This document shows, piece by piece, positions 27,240-36,759 of a stretch of DNA of 64,000 nucleotides (the stretch's first letter is position 1; each line of letters starts with the position of its first letter). Below the pieces are notes generated by a model, which was given only the letters and a program-made list of their open reading frames with translations, had not been told where the DNA came from and ran no database searches. A program made the translations under genes and the position numbers. The stretch comes from Verrucomicrobiales bacterium (lineage in GTDB: Bacteria > Verrucomicrobiota > Verrucomicrobiia > Verrucomicrobiales > DEV007). The stretch is from contig JARGPJ010000006.1 in NCBI GenBank assembly GCA_029212615.1, positions 124,375 through 188,374 on the forward strand. Direction: 5' to 3'.

Positions 27240-28688
27240 ATGACCTTAAACATTGACCCGGAAGCACCCGACTCCATTGTCCGCCGTGACTTTCTGAAGA
27301 AGCTCAGCGCTGCCTCCGCTGCTGCCTGGATGTCAGGCTCTCCACAGCTCGTCCGCGGCGAAGGGATCGCGCGCCCCGAAGCGAAAGCTGACGCCTGCAT
27401 TCTCCTCTGGATGGGAGGAGGAATGGCCGCCCCTGAAACCTTTGACCCCAAACTCTACACGCCCTTCAAAAAGGGCATGAAAGCAGATTCGGTCTTGAGC
27501 ACCTTTCCCGCTATCGACACCTCAGTCGACAACATCAAAATATGCGCCGGAATGGAGAAGATCGCCGGCGTCATGGACCGGGGCACCCTCTTAAGGTCTG
27601 TGGTCCAGCCCGATCTGGGGAGCATCCTTCACAGCAGACACCAGTATCACTGGCACACCGGTTACGTCCCCCCCCAAACTGTCGCCGCTCCCCATATCGG
27701 ATCATGGATGGCGAAAGTGCTGGGCCCCAACAATGAGGTGATGCCTTCCTTCATCAACATTGGCCAACGACTCGAAGGAGTCGGCGAGAAAGAAGAGCTG
27801 AAAGCCTTCACTACAGCCGGGTTCTTCGGTAGCGAATACGGCCCCATGAACCTTCCCTTTCCCGAAGAGGCAGCATCTGCAGTCCGACCGCCGGAAAGCA
27901 TGACGGAATCCCGTTTTTCAAACCGTAATAAACTCTTCCGCCAACTCGTCGACAGGAACCCCCATCGTGACTTCGCGAGTGATTTCCAGCAGGAGTCGTT
28001 GATGCGCTCAATGGAGAACGCCTACCGCCTCCTCAGCTCCAAAGAGCGTGATGCCTTCGATATTGAAAGAGAACCCAAAGAAGTCCGCAAAAAATATGAC
28101 ACGGGGCGTTTTGGTCGCGGCTGCCTCCTTGCGAGACGCCTCGTCGAAAACGGAGCCCGCTTCGTCGAAGTCACCACGGAATATGTTCCTTTCCTTCATT
28201 GGGATACCCACGCAAACGGCCATGATACAGTGGATCGATTGCACAAAGAAATAGATGAACCGGTTGCCCAACTCATTCTCGACCTGGAAGAGCGGGGCAT
28301 CCTTGATCGCACTCTTGTGATCGTTGCCTCCGAATTCAGTCGCGACGCGATGATGGAAGGAAAACCCGGCTCCACCGCCAATGACCAGGCCACTCATAAA
28401 GTCGACCAACTCACCGAGATGAAACACTACGGCCTTCATCGCCATTTCACTGGTGGCAGCAGTGTCATGATGTTCGGAGGCGGGGTGAAAAAAGGTCACC
28501 TCTACGGAGCAACCGCCGACGAACGTCCCCTTATCACCGTCGAAAATCCGGTGACTATCACCGACCTGCACGCCACGATCATGAGCGCCATGGGGATCAG
28601 CCCGAAGACTGAATTCACCGTTGAGGGGAGGCCTTTCTACGTCACGAAAGACGGCACGGGAAAGCCGGTAACAGAAATTTTCGCCTAG
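27240..28688 (+). CDS. DUF1501 Tat-signal protein (alkaline phosphatase/sulfatase-like superfamily)
   Basis: The 482-residue product has a twin-arginine signal (RRDFLKKLSAASAAAWMSG) and a DUF1501 domain beginning ADACILLWMGGGMAAPETFDP, with later conserved segments FVEVTTEYVPFLHWDTHANGHD and TLVIVASEFSRD. DUF1501 is distantly related to the alkaline phosphatase/arylsulfatase superfamily. The glycine-rich GGGMAAPETFDPK near the N terminus matches the family's start. It is in the fixed Planctomycete/Verrucomicrobia pair with the DUF1549/DUF1553 protein, which starts it 37 bp upstream. Both are expected outside the cytoplasm. Reaction unknown. Convergent with a sulfatase gene 34 bp away. Confidence 0.88.
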   Translation: MTLNIDPEAPDSIVRRDFLKKLSAASAAAWMSGSPQLVRGEGIARPEAKADACILLWMGGGMAAPETFDPKLYTPFKKGMKADSVLSTFPAIDTSVDNIKICAGMEKIAGVMDRGTLLRSVVQPDLGSILHSRHQYHWHTGYVPPQTVAAPHIGSWMAKVLGPNNEVMPSFINIGQRLEGVGEKEELKAFTTAGFFGSEYGPMNLPFPEEAASAVRPPESMTESRFSNRNKLFRQLVDRNPHRDFASDFQQESLMRSMENAYRLLSSKERDAFDIEREPKEVRKKYDTGRFGRGCLLARRLVENGARFVEVTTEYVPFLHWDTHANGHDTVDRLHKEIDEPVAQLILDLEERGILDRTLVIVASEFSRDAMMEGKPGSTANDQATHKVDQLTEMKHYGLHRHFTGGSSVMMFGGGVKKGHLYGATADERPLITVENPVTITDLHATIMSAMGISPKTEFTVEGRPFYVTKDGTGKPVTEIFA

Positions 28689-28722
28689 GCACCAGATATC
28701 CGCGGCAGTCCACCAGACAAGC

Positions 28723-30324
28723 CTACCAAACAAATTTCGGCACTGCCCGAAACAATTCCGGCTCGGCATCATTCGGCAGGGCAGTCCCCGGCCTCGAACG
28801 CCCCGCTTCGAAAACTTTCTCCAGGGCTTCCATCATCGCCTTTAATCGTTCCGGCTCCCGGGAGGACAGGTCATTCGATTCCTCAGGATCGACCGCTAAA
28901 TGATAGAGCTGCACAAACTCAGCCACCTTCAAATCTTCAAGCCCCCCCGGCTTTCCACCATAGCTCTCCAAGGCATTCTTCCAGGCGGTATTTGAATCAG
29001 GCCGACTCGCAAACAGCCCGTTAGAGCCGCTCCCCGGTCCGACGATCAACTTCCATTCACCCTCTCGATAAGAGTGAGCACGGGACCCCCGGGCGACCAA
29101 ACTTTCCCGCACCCCTTCAAACTCAGGATCTTCTAACAGGCCCAGGAAACTAATCGAGTCGGGTCCTTCATTATCAGCGGGAGCTTCCCCGGTCAGTTCG
29201 GCCAGAGTCGCCATCAGATCCACGGTGCTAATCAAGGCATCACTGACCCGCCCCGGGGCAATCACACCCGGCCAGACTGCCGCAAAGGGAACCCGCTGCC
29301 CGCCCTCCAGCGCGGAAAATTTATACCCACGCCATGGACCGTTCGCATGGTGCCCATCCTCGTGCATTTCTTCAGCCTGGAAGGCGGTCGCCTCATGCTT
29401 TCGCCCCGAGTAATGCCCCGGACCGTGATCCGACGTCACCATGATCAAGGTATCATCGTCGAGCCCGTGAGACCTCAGAGACTCCCGAATTCGACCAATG
29501 CAGGCATCTGCATTCATCACAAAATCACCATAGATCCCGATTCTGCTTTTTCCCAGAAACTCAGGCTCCGGAGAAGTCGGGGTGTGCGGAGCGGTCAATC
29601 CAACAAAGAGGAAGAAAGGTTCATCCTCCTTTGCCTGTTCCGAAATAAAACGATCAGCTTCCCTGCAAAATTCCCCGAGAACTTCATGATCAACAAAATC
29701 CTCCGCCGCAGGACCGAGGCGGTTAAACGCACTCCACCCTTTCTCGGCCGTAACCGACCCCTTCCACATTCCATTTTTAATGAAAGCATAGGGCGGCATG
29801 TCAAGGGAACCGGGCAGGATGAAAGTCTCATCAAATCCATAGTCATTCGGCCCGAGCTTTAAAGGCCTGGTAAAATCAACCGTCTCAGCGTTCTGCACTT
29901 CACCATTACGGGTCGTCATCTCTGTTCCGAGGTGCCACTTCCCGACGTATCCGGTCGCATACCCTGCACGTTTCATCAGGTCACCTAAGGTCAACCGGTC
30001 CGGGGAAAACTGAGGACCGAGAAACGCCCAGGGGCCACCGCTGTTCTGACTGTTAAACCTCAGCGCATAGCGACCGGTCATGATTGATACACGGCTCGGA
30101 ATACAAACGGAATCGGTCACATGGGCATCCGTGAACTTGATGCCATCAGCACATAACTGATCAAAATGCGGGGTGTCTATATTACAGAATTCGCTCCCGA
30201 AGGACTCGATATCTCCATACCCCAGGTCATCCGCAAGAATAAAGACAACGTTAGGGCCGGCTGAAAGCGGCGCCGAAGCAAGCGTGAGAAGGGCAACGGA
30301 AAGAAAAAGGACAGATCGAAACAT
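28723..30324 (-). CDS. Sulfatase (formylglycine type), secreted
   Basis: The start at ATG 30324 is placed directly before the signal peptide (MFRSVLFLSVALLTLASAPLSAG); an upstream reading to 30384 lacks such character. The 533-residue product has the S1 sulfatase signature CIPSRVSIMTGR (formylglycine Cys74), metal ligands in VVFILADDLGYGD, and the later TSDHGPGHYSG (Asp-His metal site) and KWHLG motifs. It hydrolyses sulfate esters, probably from a polysaccharide. Formylglycine requires a maturase that is not in this window. It is divergent from a second sulfatase gene at 30492, with about 167 bp between, and convergent with the DUF1501 gene. Confidence 0.92.
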   Translation of the reverse strand: MFRSVLFLSVALLTLASAPLSAGPNVVFILADDLGYGDIESFGSEFCNIDTPHFDQLCADGIKFTDAHVTDSVCIPSRVSIMTGRYALRFNSQNSGGPWAFLGPQFSPDRLTLGDLMKRAGYATGYVGKWHLGTEMTTRNGEVQNAETVDFTRPLKLGPNDYGFDETFILPGSLDMPPYAFIKNGMWKGSVTAEKGWSAFNRLGPAAEDFVDHEVLGEFCREADRFISEQAKEDEPFFLFVGLTAPHTPTSPEPEFLGKSRIGIYGDFVMNADACIGRIRESLRSHGLDDDTLIMVTSDHGPGHYSGRKHEATAFQAEEMHEDGHHANGPWRGYKFSALEGGQRVPFAAVWPGVIAPGRVSDALISTVDLMATLAELTGEAPADNEGPDSISFLGLLEDPEFEGVRESLVARGSRAHSYREGEWKLIVGPGSGSNGLFASRPDSNTAWKNALESYGGKPGGLEDLKVAEFVQLYHLAVDPEESNDLSSREPERLKAMMEALEKVFEAGRSRPGTALPNDAEPELFRAVPKFVW

Positions 30325-30491
30325 ATGCGCAGAGTGTTTCCAAACGCTTACCTTTTTCAGAGCAAAGGCCAACCCGTATCCCATTGCGTCATTCCGGTAG
30401 CAATTTTATATCTCTTTTCGAATTTGGCTTATTCACGCTTTTGCGCATGATGAATTAGGCGCTTAGCTCCCCGACAATTCGTCATCTTCCT

Positions 30492-31985
30492 ATGAGAATC
30501 ATTTTTCAAACCCTATTCCTCCTCGTCAGCCTCTCCTTCGCCCCGGCTTTCGCCGACGAGCGACCGAACTTCATTGTCCTCATTTCCGACGACATCAGCT
30601 ACAACGATCTCGGCTGCTACGGCAGTATTGACGCCCGCACGCCAAACATTGACGCTCTCGCCGAAGAAGGCATCCTCTTCAGCAACGCCTACCTCACCAC
30701 GAGCAGTTGCAGCCCTAGCCGGTCGAGCATCATCACCGGTCGCTACCCCCACAACAATGGAGACGCCTCTGAACTTCACCGCCCCATCTCCTGGCACCTC
30801 CCGTCCGTAGGAGGAATTCTCCGGGACGCCGGATACTACACTGCTCTGGCCGGCAAGGATCACATGACCTGGCATGATGCCCCGGAAGGGGAAACCGCGC
30901 CCACTGATTCCTTTGACAAGCGCTACCTTCCTAAAGTTAAAGGAAACAGCGGCGGACACGGCAACTGGCTCAAGGCCCTCGCCGAGCGCCCGAAGGACAA
31001 GCCGTTTTTCTTCTGGCTTGCCGCACTCGACGCTCACCGCCCCTGGGACGGTCGTGAAGAATGGAAGGAAGATCTCTACGGCCCTCGATATGACCCTGCC
31101 AAACTCACCCTCCCTCCCGCGTTCGCAGACACTCCTGAAACCCGTGAAGATTTCGCAGCCTACCTTCTTGAAGTGACTCGTTTTGACTACTTCGTCGGAC
31201 AAGTCGTCGATCAACTCAAAAAGGAAGGCGAGTTCGAGAACACCTACCTTTACGTCATCGCCGACAACGGACGCCCTTTCCCCCGTGCCAAAACCCGCCT
31301 GCACGATGACGGAATGAAAACGTATTTCATTGCCAGCGGCCCGACCATCTCCGAGCCCGGATCGAGAAGCCGTTCACTCATCAGTGTCATCGACATCGCT
31401 CCGACGATGACGGAACTCGCCGGCCTCGACCAGCCAGTGACCTTTCAAGGGCGTTCTCTGACCCCCCTTTATGCCGACAGCACCGTGTCAATCCGCCCTT
31501 TTGCCTTCTCCGAGCACAACTGGCACGACTACGAAGCGCACGGTCGCTCGGTTCGGGATGGTCGCTGGCTTTATATTCGAAACACACGCCCCCAACTCGC
31601 TCTCGAAGGACCCGCTGACTCCACGAGCTCCCCTACCTTTCAAGACCTTATCGCGGCATCCGAATCCTCGGAACCACTCACGCCTATTCAAGCCGATGTC
31701 TTCCTCAAACCGCGCCCGGAAAGCGAACTCTACGATACCGCTGCCGATCCGCGCCAAATCAGCAATCTCGCCGGCAATGAAACATATCGCGCCATTGAGA
31801 AACGCCTCTCTGATGTCCTCGATCACTGGATCGACAAAACAGGCGACTCCGCCCCCGACCAGATCAGCTCCGATGGATTTGACCGCAGAACGGGAGAGAA
31901 AACCTTTAAGTCACGCGACGACTATCAGCGTCCCCCTGCCGGATCAGACCGCGGCGCCGACAAAATCAATCACGAAGGTTTGTAG
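30492..31985 (+). CDS. Sulfatase (formylglycine type), secreted
   Basis: The 497-residue protein has a signal peptide (MRIIFQTLFLLVSLSFAPAFA), the FIVLISDDISYNDLG metal-binding segment, and the sulfatase signature CSPSRSSIITGR with formylglycine Cys73. The metal-site segment is VIADNGRPFPRAKTRLHDDGMKTYF, slightly unlike the TSDNG form in its sister sulfatases. It is shorter in the middle than the arylsulfatases elsewhere in the window and more like the N-sulfoglucosamine or heparan-type group (SxSPSRSSI); that finer assignment is tentative. Substrate unknown. Upstream it shares a divergent intergenic region with the sulfatase at 28723-30324; downstream it is convergent with the TIM-barrel gene. 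Confidence 0.9.
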   Translation: MRIIFQTLFLLVSLSFAPAFADERPNFIVLISDDISYNDLGCYGSIDARTPNIDALAEEGILFSNAYLTTSSCSPSRSSIITGRYPHNNGDASELHRPISWHLPSVGGILRDAGYYTALAGKDHMTWHDAPEGETAPTDSFDKRYLPKVKGNSGGHGNWLKALAERPKDKPFFFWLAALDAHRPWDGREEWKEDLYGPRYDPAKLTLPPAFADTPETREDFAAYLLEVTRFDYFVGQVVDQLKKEGEFENTYLYVIADNGRPFPRAKTRLHDDGMKTYFIASGPTISEPGSRSRSLISVIDIAPTMTELAGLDQPVTFQGRSLTPLYADSTVSIRPFAFSEHNWHDYEAHGRSVRDGRWLYIRNTRPQLALEGPADSTSSPTFQDLIAASESSEPLTPIQADVFLKPRPESELYDTAADPRQISNLAGNETYRAIEKRLSDVLDHWIDKTGDSAPDQISSDGFDRRTGEKTFKSRDDYQRPPAGSDRGADKINHEGL

Positions 31986-32043
31986 AGAAACTGTCATCGC
32001 AGGAGCAGCCGGTTGAAAGTTTCTTAAATAAACGGCCCCTCTT

Positions 32044-32949
32044 TCATGAGGGCTTCGGATCCACGAAGCGGTAGGCATCGATCACGGCTTTTTCCCCCTC
32101 AATGCCTTTTCCGGCATTTCCGTGCTCCATGCCGATGATCCCGTCAAACCCTGACGCGTGCACATGGCTGAAGACCTTGGCGTAATTAATCTCACCGGTT
32201 CCGGGCTCATTCCGGCCCGGATTGTCTCCTGCCTGTAGATAGGCAATCTGGTCCCGGCAGAGATCAAAAAGGGGAATCAAATTTCCACCCGCGATCTGCT
32301 GATGATAGAGATCATAAAGCACTTTGCAGTTGGGATGATCCACTGCTTCGCAAATCAGATACCCCTCTGTCACGGTCTGTAGAAACGAGCCCGGATGATT
32401 TTGAAACCGGTTCAGAGGCTCCATCACCATCGTGATATTGTGTGGCTCCACGATCTCACTCGCCTCCCTTAGAAGCTCAATGCAATTAGCAAACTGGATT
32501 TCACGGGGCCAGCGGGGATCGACCTGCCCTGAGACAAGAGTCATGTACCCCGCATTGACCCGCTTTGCGACCTCAACGGTCTCACGAATCTGTTCGAGGA
32601 CGAGCTGTCTCGCCTCCTTGTCCCTCGATGCAAAATTCAGCGACTTGATGCCGGTCTTAGCTGAAACAACCCCCATCGTCATTCCCAGTTTTTCCATGAG
32701 ATCGCCGATCGCTTTCTGATCCTTGAGGGAACGGGAAGCCATTCCGTTGTCCTCCCATCCCCTGAACCCCTGGTCAAAAGCGAATCGAAGCTCATCGAGC
32801 AATCCGCCCGGCGCCGATTCTTTAAACATCCCGAAATGCGGAGCATAGTTCAAGGTGAACGCCGCACGCCCCTCAGCGAAGACTCGCCCTGCGAAGAGGG
32901 CAGCGCCCGCGGCTGCCATCGTGGAAAGAAACTGTCGTCGCTCCATCAT
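32044..32949 (-). CDS. Tat-signal TIM-barrel sugar isomerase/epimerase-like protein (hydroxypyruvate isomerase type)
   Basis: The 301-residue protein starts with a twin-arginine signal ([19 protein letters not shown]) and continues as a xylose isomerase-like TIM barrel closest in pattern to hydroxypyruvate isomerase. Metal-ligand motifs are [45 protein letters not shown]. Family enzymes isomerise or epimerise ketose/aldose sugars or alpha-keto acids with a divalent metal; some exported relatives act on keto-glycosides. Its start overlaps the stop of the SsuD-like gene by 4 bp, so it is translationally coupled to a sulfonate monooxygenase, which suggests the same substrate or its derivative. 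Export through Tat would put it in a different compartment from SsuD. Confidence 0.85.
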   Translation of the reverse strand: MMERRQFLSTMAAAGAALFAGRVFAEGRAAFTLNYAPHFGMFKESAPGGLLDELRFAFDQGFRGWEDNGMASRSLKDQKAIGDLMEKLGMTMGVVSAKTGIKSLNFASRDKEARQLVLEQIRETVEVAKRVNAGYMTLVSGQVDPRWPREIQFANCIELLREASEIVEPHNITMVMEPLNRFQNHPGSFLQTVTEGYLICEAVDHPNCKVLYDLYHQQIAGGNLIPLFDLCRDQIAYLQAGDNPGRNEPGTGEINYAKVFSHVHASGFDGIIGMEHGNAGKGIEGEKAVIDAYRFVDPKPS

Positions 32950-34112
32950 TTCCTTTCTCCGAAAGTGAGTGGTGTCTCCGGCGTCTCTGCCGGAAGCCGG
33001 CCCTGGGCAATATTCAACTTCGTCGTGTCGAGGCGGGGCAGGACATGCTTTGCGAAAAGTTCACACTCTTCGAGATGAGGATACCCTGAGAAAATGAACG
33101 CCCGGATTCCCATGTCGATATAGCCTTGGATCTTCTCGTACACTTGATCCGGATCCCCCACGATCGCACTCCCACAACCGGACCGTGCCCGACCGACCCC
33201 GGACCAGACGTGCTCTTCGATGTAGTCGTCATCCGATTGAGCCCTGAGTTCGTCCTGCCGGAGCACACCTGCGGACTTATTGTCCTGAGCACGGTTCTTA
33301 ATCTCCTCGCCTTTCTCCGCATCCAGCTTCGAAATGAGTTTATCGGCCGCTGCACGGGCCTCTTCCTCCGTCTCGCGAACAATCATGTGAATACGGAGGC
33401 CAAAGTCAATCTTCCGGTCAAATCCCGCCGCAAGATCGCTCATCTCACTCATCGTTTCAGCAAGCCGATCCTGTGTCTCCGGCCACATCAGGAAGACATC
33501 GCAGTGCTCAGCACACAGGGCTTTTGCACCCGGTGAAATGCCACCGAAGTAAAGCAGCGGCCCTCCATTTTGCTGATAGGGCTTTGCTGCATCCGTCGAA
33601 GCAATCTCCAGTTGATAGTGATCGCCCTGAAAGGAAATCGAATCCTGCGTCCAGCACTGCTTGAGGATCTCGATGACCTCCCTTGCTTTGGCATAACGCG
33701 CCTCACTCTCGAATCGCTCACCGGGGAGGTCGGAGGAAATGATGTTCACGGTCAACCTCCCCTTTGCAATATGGTCAATCGTACTGAGATGCCGGGCCAA
33801 CATGGGAGGATGAATCTCCCCCATTCTCACCGCAATGAGCTGGTTGATATTCTCCGTTTGCGCCGCCATCGCCGCAGCGAAAGGGATGGGTTCCTGACCA
33901 ACGACAAACGACGAGGGTAACAGAATATTCTGATAACCAAGGCGGTCGGCCATTCTAACAATGTCACCGCAGTGATCATAGCTACTCCTCAGATACCCGT
34001 TGGGAACGCCAAGGTATTCGTAATCATCGCCGCACAAAGCGGAAAACCATGACACCTCAACCTTGCGTTCAGGGCTTCTAATCGGGATGGGGGGATCTTT
34101 AAAATTGGACAT
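32946..34112 (-). CDS. SsuD-like FMNH2-dependent alkanesulfonate monooxygenase
   Basis: From ATG 34112 ([11 protein letters not shown]) the product is 388 residues, cytosolic, of the bacterial luciferase-like family. It aligns by eye with SsuD throughout: [90 protein letters not shown] and FSGYPHLEE. The active-site residues of E. coli SsuD, Arg226, His228, Arg297 and Tyr331, correspond to Arg240, His242, Arg310 and Tyr344, all present. The SsuD Cys54 position reads differently (PSSFVVG). SsuD splits C-S bonds of sulfonates with oxygen and FMNH2, giving aldehyde and sulfite. Its neighbours are a YeiH-type exporter (16 bp upstream) and a TIM-barrel enzyme (4 bp overlap). Confidence 0.92.
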   Translation of the reverse strand: MSNFKDPPIPIRSPERKVEVSWFSALCGDDYEYLGVPNGYLRSSYDHCGDIVRMADRLGYQNILLPSSFVVGQEPIPFAAAMAAQTENINQLIAVRMGEIHPPMLARHLSTIDHIAKGRLTVNIISSDLPGERFESEARYAKAREVIEILKQCWTQDSISFQGDHYQLEIASTDAAKPYQQNGGPLLYFGGISPGAKALCAEHCDVFLMWPETQDRLAETMSEMSDLAAGFDRKIDFGLRIHMIVRETEEEARAAADKLISKLDAEKGEEIKNRAQDNKSAGVLRQDELRAQSDDDYIEEHVWSGVGRARSGCGSAIVGDPDQVYEKIQGYIDMGIRAFIFSGYPHLEECELFAKHVLPRLDTTKLNIAQGRLPAETPETPLTFGERK

Positions 34113-34128
34113 ATGTAAGAGCTTTAAG

Positions 34129-35274
34129 TTAGAAGAAAGCACGAACCGCCGTAACAACAACAGCAGTCAGTAAAATGCTTGCGGTCACGGAAGCGACAAG
34201 AGGACGCCATCCCGTTTCCCGGACTTGAGAGAGGCGTGTCTGAAATCCCACACCTACCATGCCGGCGGCAAGAAAAAATGATGACATGACTTTCAGAGCG
34301 ATTGAACTCTCGAAGTCAGCGCTGGTTCCGTCCCAATTCAGCGAAACTTGAGGAAAAAGGCCGAAAGTCTTCGCCAATGCCACCAAAAGGAATCCGATAG
34401 CAAAGAGCGGAACGAGGCGATACCAGGGACGGCGGACTGCATTCTCCGCCCCTTCGCGGCGCGACATCCACCAGCCAATCCCAACGGCTGCCGGGGCAAG
34501 GAGACACACCCGGGAGAGCTTGGCTACCGTCGCAATCTGTCCGGCTTCTTCGCCCACCGCAAAGCCGGCAGCAATCACCTGAGGGGTCTGATGAATCGTG
34601 AGTCCTGCCAGCAAACCAAATTGTGTTTCCGTAAGACCCAGCCATCCCGAAGCGAGAGGCAGAAGCAGCATCGCCGCGAGCCCGATAAACGTCACCAGCC
34701 CCACCGAAACGAGAACATGCCGGTCTCCGGCCTTTAAAAGCGGGGCAATCGCGACAATCGCCGTTCCTCCACATATTCCCGTCCCGACGCCAAGGAGGAG
34801 TGCCAGTTTCCGGTCGAGCCCGAGGAGACGCCCCATCCACGAGAGGAGCACGACTGACATCGTCACAACCCCGAGGCTCATGAGCATGCCGGGAGCACCG
34901 ATGCGAAGCGCTTCCATGAAGTCCATTCTTGCCCCGAGGAGGATAATCCCCAATGGAAGCAGCTTTCTCACCGTGAAGCTTGCCCCGGGAAGCAGATGAG
35001 TCCCTGCAATGAAGTTTCCAGCGGCAAGCCCGAGCAGCATACTCAGAAGAACGGGATCGAGAAGTCTTGCCTGCGTCCAACCTGACCTGGAGATTCCCCA
35101 TGCAATCAGAAATGCCGTCGCCGCAAGAAGCGTCGTCAGGATAACTCCCGGCCGGATCCGCTCCTTCTGTGAAGGTTCGACCGGCTCTCCACCCTCCATC
35201 CAAATGAGATGCTCAGCCCACGCATACTGCGCCGAGTCCCGGGATTTTGAAAGGAAGGCTGTCGTCATGATCAT
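34129..35274 (-). CDS. YeiH/UPF0324-family putative sulfate or sulfite exporter
   Basis: An integral membrane protein of about 381 residues with about ten helices. It carries the family signature [19 protein letters not shown], an early [16 protein letters not shown] segment, and [22 protein letters not shown]. The family (YeiH, PF03601-type) is annotated as putative sulfate exporters; the role in exporting sulfite or sulfate is inferred rather than proven in most members. It is the first gene of the operon with the SsuD-like monooxygenase (next ATG 16 bp after its stop), which fits disposal of sulfite or sulfate from desulfonation. The ATG at 35274 is used; 35268 is equally possible, and neither has a clear Shine-Dalgarno. 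Confidence 0.85.
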   Translation of the reverse strand: MIMTTAFLSKSRDSAQYAWAEHLIWMEGGEPVEPSQKERIRPGVILTTLLAATAFLIAWGISRSGWTQARLLDPVLLSMLLGLAAGNFIAGTHLLPGASFTVRKLLPLGIILLGARMDFMEALRIGAPGMLMSLGVVTMSVVLLSWMGRLLGLDRKLALLLGVGTGICGGTAIVAIAPLLKAGDRHVLVSVGLVTFIGLAAMLLLPLASGWLGLTETQFGLLAGLTIHQTPQVIAAGFAVGEEAGQIATVAKLSRVCLLAPAAVGIGWWMSRREGAENAVRRPWYRLVPLFAIGFLLVALAKTFGLFPQVSLNWDGTSADFESSIALKVMSSFFLAAGMVGVGFQTRLSQVRETGWRPLVASVTASILLTAVVVTAVRAFF

Positions 35275-35328
35275 TAACTGAATAGAAGGGGAAATAAACT
35301 TCAATAATTTTATTTGCAACTATTTAAT

Positions 35329-35342
35329 TCGTTTGGTAACGA
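35329..35342. promoter_or_regulatory. Inverted repeat TCGTT-TGGT-AACGA, candidate operator
   Basis: A 5-bp inverted repeat with a 4-nt centre (TCGTT TGGT AACGA) sits in the A/T-rich 75-bp divergent region between the YeiH and Gfo/Idh genes, 9 bp before the ATG at 35351. It could be the operator of the ROK regulator encoded downstream (38062-39237), but the site is short and may be chance. Confidence 0.3.
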
Positions 35343-35350
35343 TTTCCTCT

Positions 35351-36676
35351 ATGAAAGCCCCCCAATCTTCATCAAGAAGAGAATTCCTTGAACGCAGCAG
35401 CACCCTTTCCGCCGCTTCAGTAACTCTTGCCCTTGCTTCGAAAATGTCCGTTCACGCCGCAAACGGAAGTGATGAACTGAAACTGGGCCTCGTCGGCTGC
35501 GGTGGACGTGGTGCCGGCGCAGCGAATCAGGCACTCACCGCCGACGACGGAACGAAGCTTTTCGCGATGTGCGACGTGAACGGGGAAACCATGACCAAAG
35601 CGGCTGAAATCCTGGAAAAAAGAATGCCCGGACGGATCCACGTCCCCCCCGGGCGACGCTACGACGATTTCGAGGGTTACAAGCGCGTCATCGCCGACTG
35701 TGATGTCATCATTCTAGCGACTTCACCCGGCTTCCGCCCGCAACATTTCGAGGAGGCAGTGGCTCAGGGGAAACATGTTTTCATGGAGAAACCGGTCGCC
35801 ACCGACGTGACCGGGATCAAACGGGTGCTGAAAGCAGCCAAAGTCGCCAGGGCGAAAAATCTAAAAGTCGGCGTCGGTCTGCAACGCCGACACCAGCCGG
35901 GCTATCAGGAGTGGCTGAAACGAATTCAGGACGGAGCCATTGGCGATATCACGACGATGCGGGCTCTTTGGAACGGATCCTCACGACCCGGCAAACCGCG
36001 TCTCGAAGGGGAATCGGAGTTGGAATATCAAATCCGAAACTGGTACTACTTCACCTGGTTATCCGGAGACCACAATGTCGAGCAGCACGTTCACAACCTC
36101 GACGTCGCCAACTGGATGATGGGAGACCAGCACCCCGTTGTCGCCCGTGGCATGGGTGGACGCGAAGTCCGCAATGCCCCTGAAAACGGACAAATCTATG
36201 ATCATCACTTCGTGGAGTATGAGTACGCCGACGGCACTCTCCTCTACAGTCAGGCTCGCCAAATCCCGGGGTGCCTGCGCGACATCAGTGAAAGTGCCGT
36301 CGGCACTCTGGGACGCGCAAACCTGATGCAGCGCGAGTTCACCATCTCCGGCCCGAACGCTGATACGATGCGCTTTCGGAGTAATGAAGACGGGCATCAA
36401 CTCGAACACTACCCCCTCTTCAAAGCGATCCGTGAAAACCTCGACTACAACGAAGCGGAGCGGGGAGCGATGGCAACGATGACGGGGATCCTCGGTCGTA
36501 TGTCCAATTACTCCGGTCAGGAAGTCACCTGGGACGATGCGATGGCATCCAACCAGACACTCGTCCCGACCGATCTCGTCAACTACACCTCCCCTGCCCC
36601 CCTTCAACCGGACAATGACGGCCGCTACCCTGTCGCCGTCCCCGGAGCTACTGATCCCTTCAAGGTCTGGTATTAA
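35351..36676 (+). CDS. Tat-signal Gfo/Idh/MocA family oxidoreductase
   Basis: The 441-residue product has a twin-arginine signal (SRREFLERSSTLSAASVTLALA), so it is exported. The Rossmann segment is LKLGLVGCGGRGAGAANQAL (about 45-64), and the catalytic-lysine motif MEKPVATD (EKP) is intact at about 140-147. A His-rich C-terminal half follows (WLSGDHNVEQHVHNLDVANWMMG). Exported members of this family in Planctomycetes and Verrucomicrobia often act on keto- or glycosidic sugars with tightly bound NAD. The ATG at 35351 is preferred over a TTG at 35333. The gene is divergent from the YeiH-SsuD-TIM barrel operon and first in a plus-strand set with an MFS transporter and a ROK regulator. Confidence 0.88.
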   Translation: MKAPQSSSRREFLERSSTLSAASVTLALASKMSVHAANGSDELKLGLVGCGGRGAGAANQALTADDGTKLFAMCDVNGETMTKAAEILEKRMPGRIHVPPGRRYDDFEGYKRVIADCDVIILATSPGFRPQHFEEAVAQGKHVFMEKPVATDVTGIKRVLKAAKVARAKNLKVGVGLQRRHQPGYQEWLKRIQDGAIGDITTMRALWNGSSRPGKPRLEGESELEYQIRNWYYFTWLSGDHNVEQHVHNLDVANWMMGDQHPVVARGMGGREVRNAPENGQIYDHHFVEYEYADGTLLYSQARQIPGCLRDISESAVGTLGRANLMQREFTISGPNADTMRFRSNEDGHQLEHYPLFKAIRENLDYNEAERGAMATMTGILGRMSNYSGQEVTWDDAMASNQTLVPTDLVNYTSPAPLQPDNDGRYPVAVPGATDPFKVWY

Positions 36677-36759
36677 CCTCCCTGATCACGCCTCACACAA
36701 GAGGGTTTACTCCGTGACCTAACCCTGTTTAGTCCCTCATCCTCTCCCCAACCAAGCTC

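Noticed and set aside
30325..30491. LacI-like half-site (CCAAACGCTTACC) between two divergent sulfatases
   Set aside because: The match is short and asymmetric, with no second half-site at a consistent spacing; no LacI-type gene is nearby.
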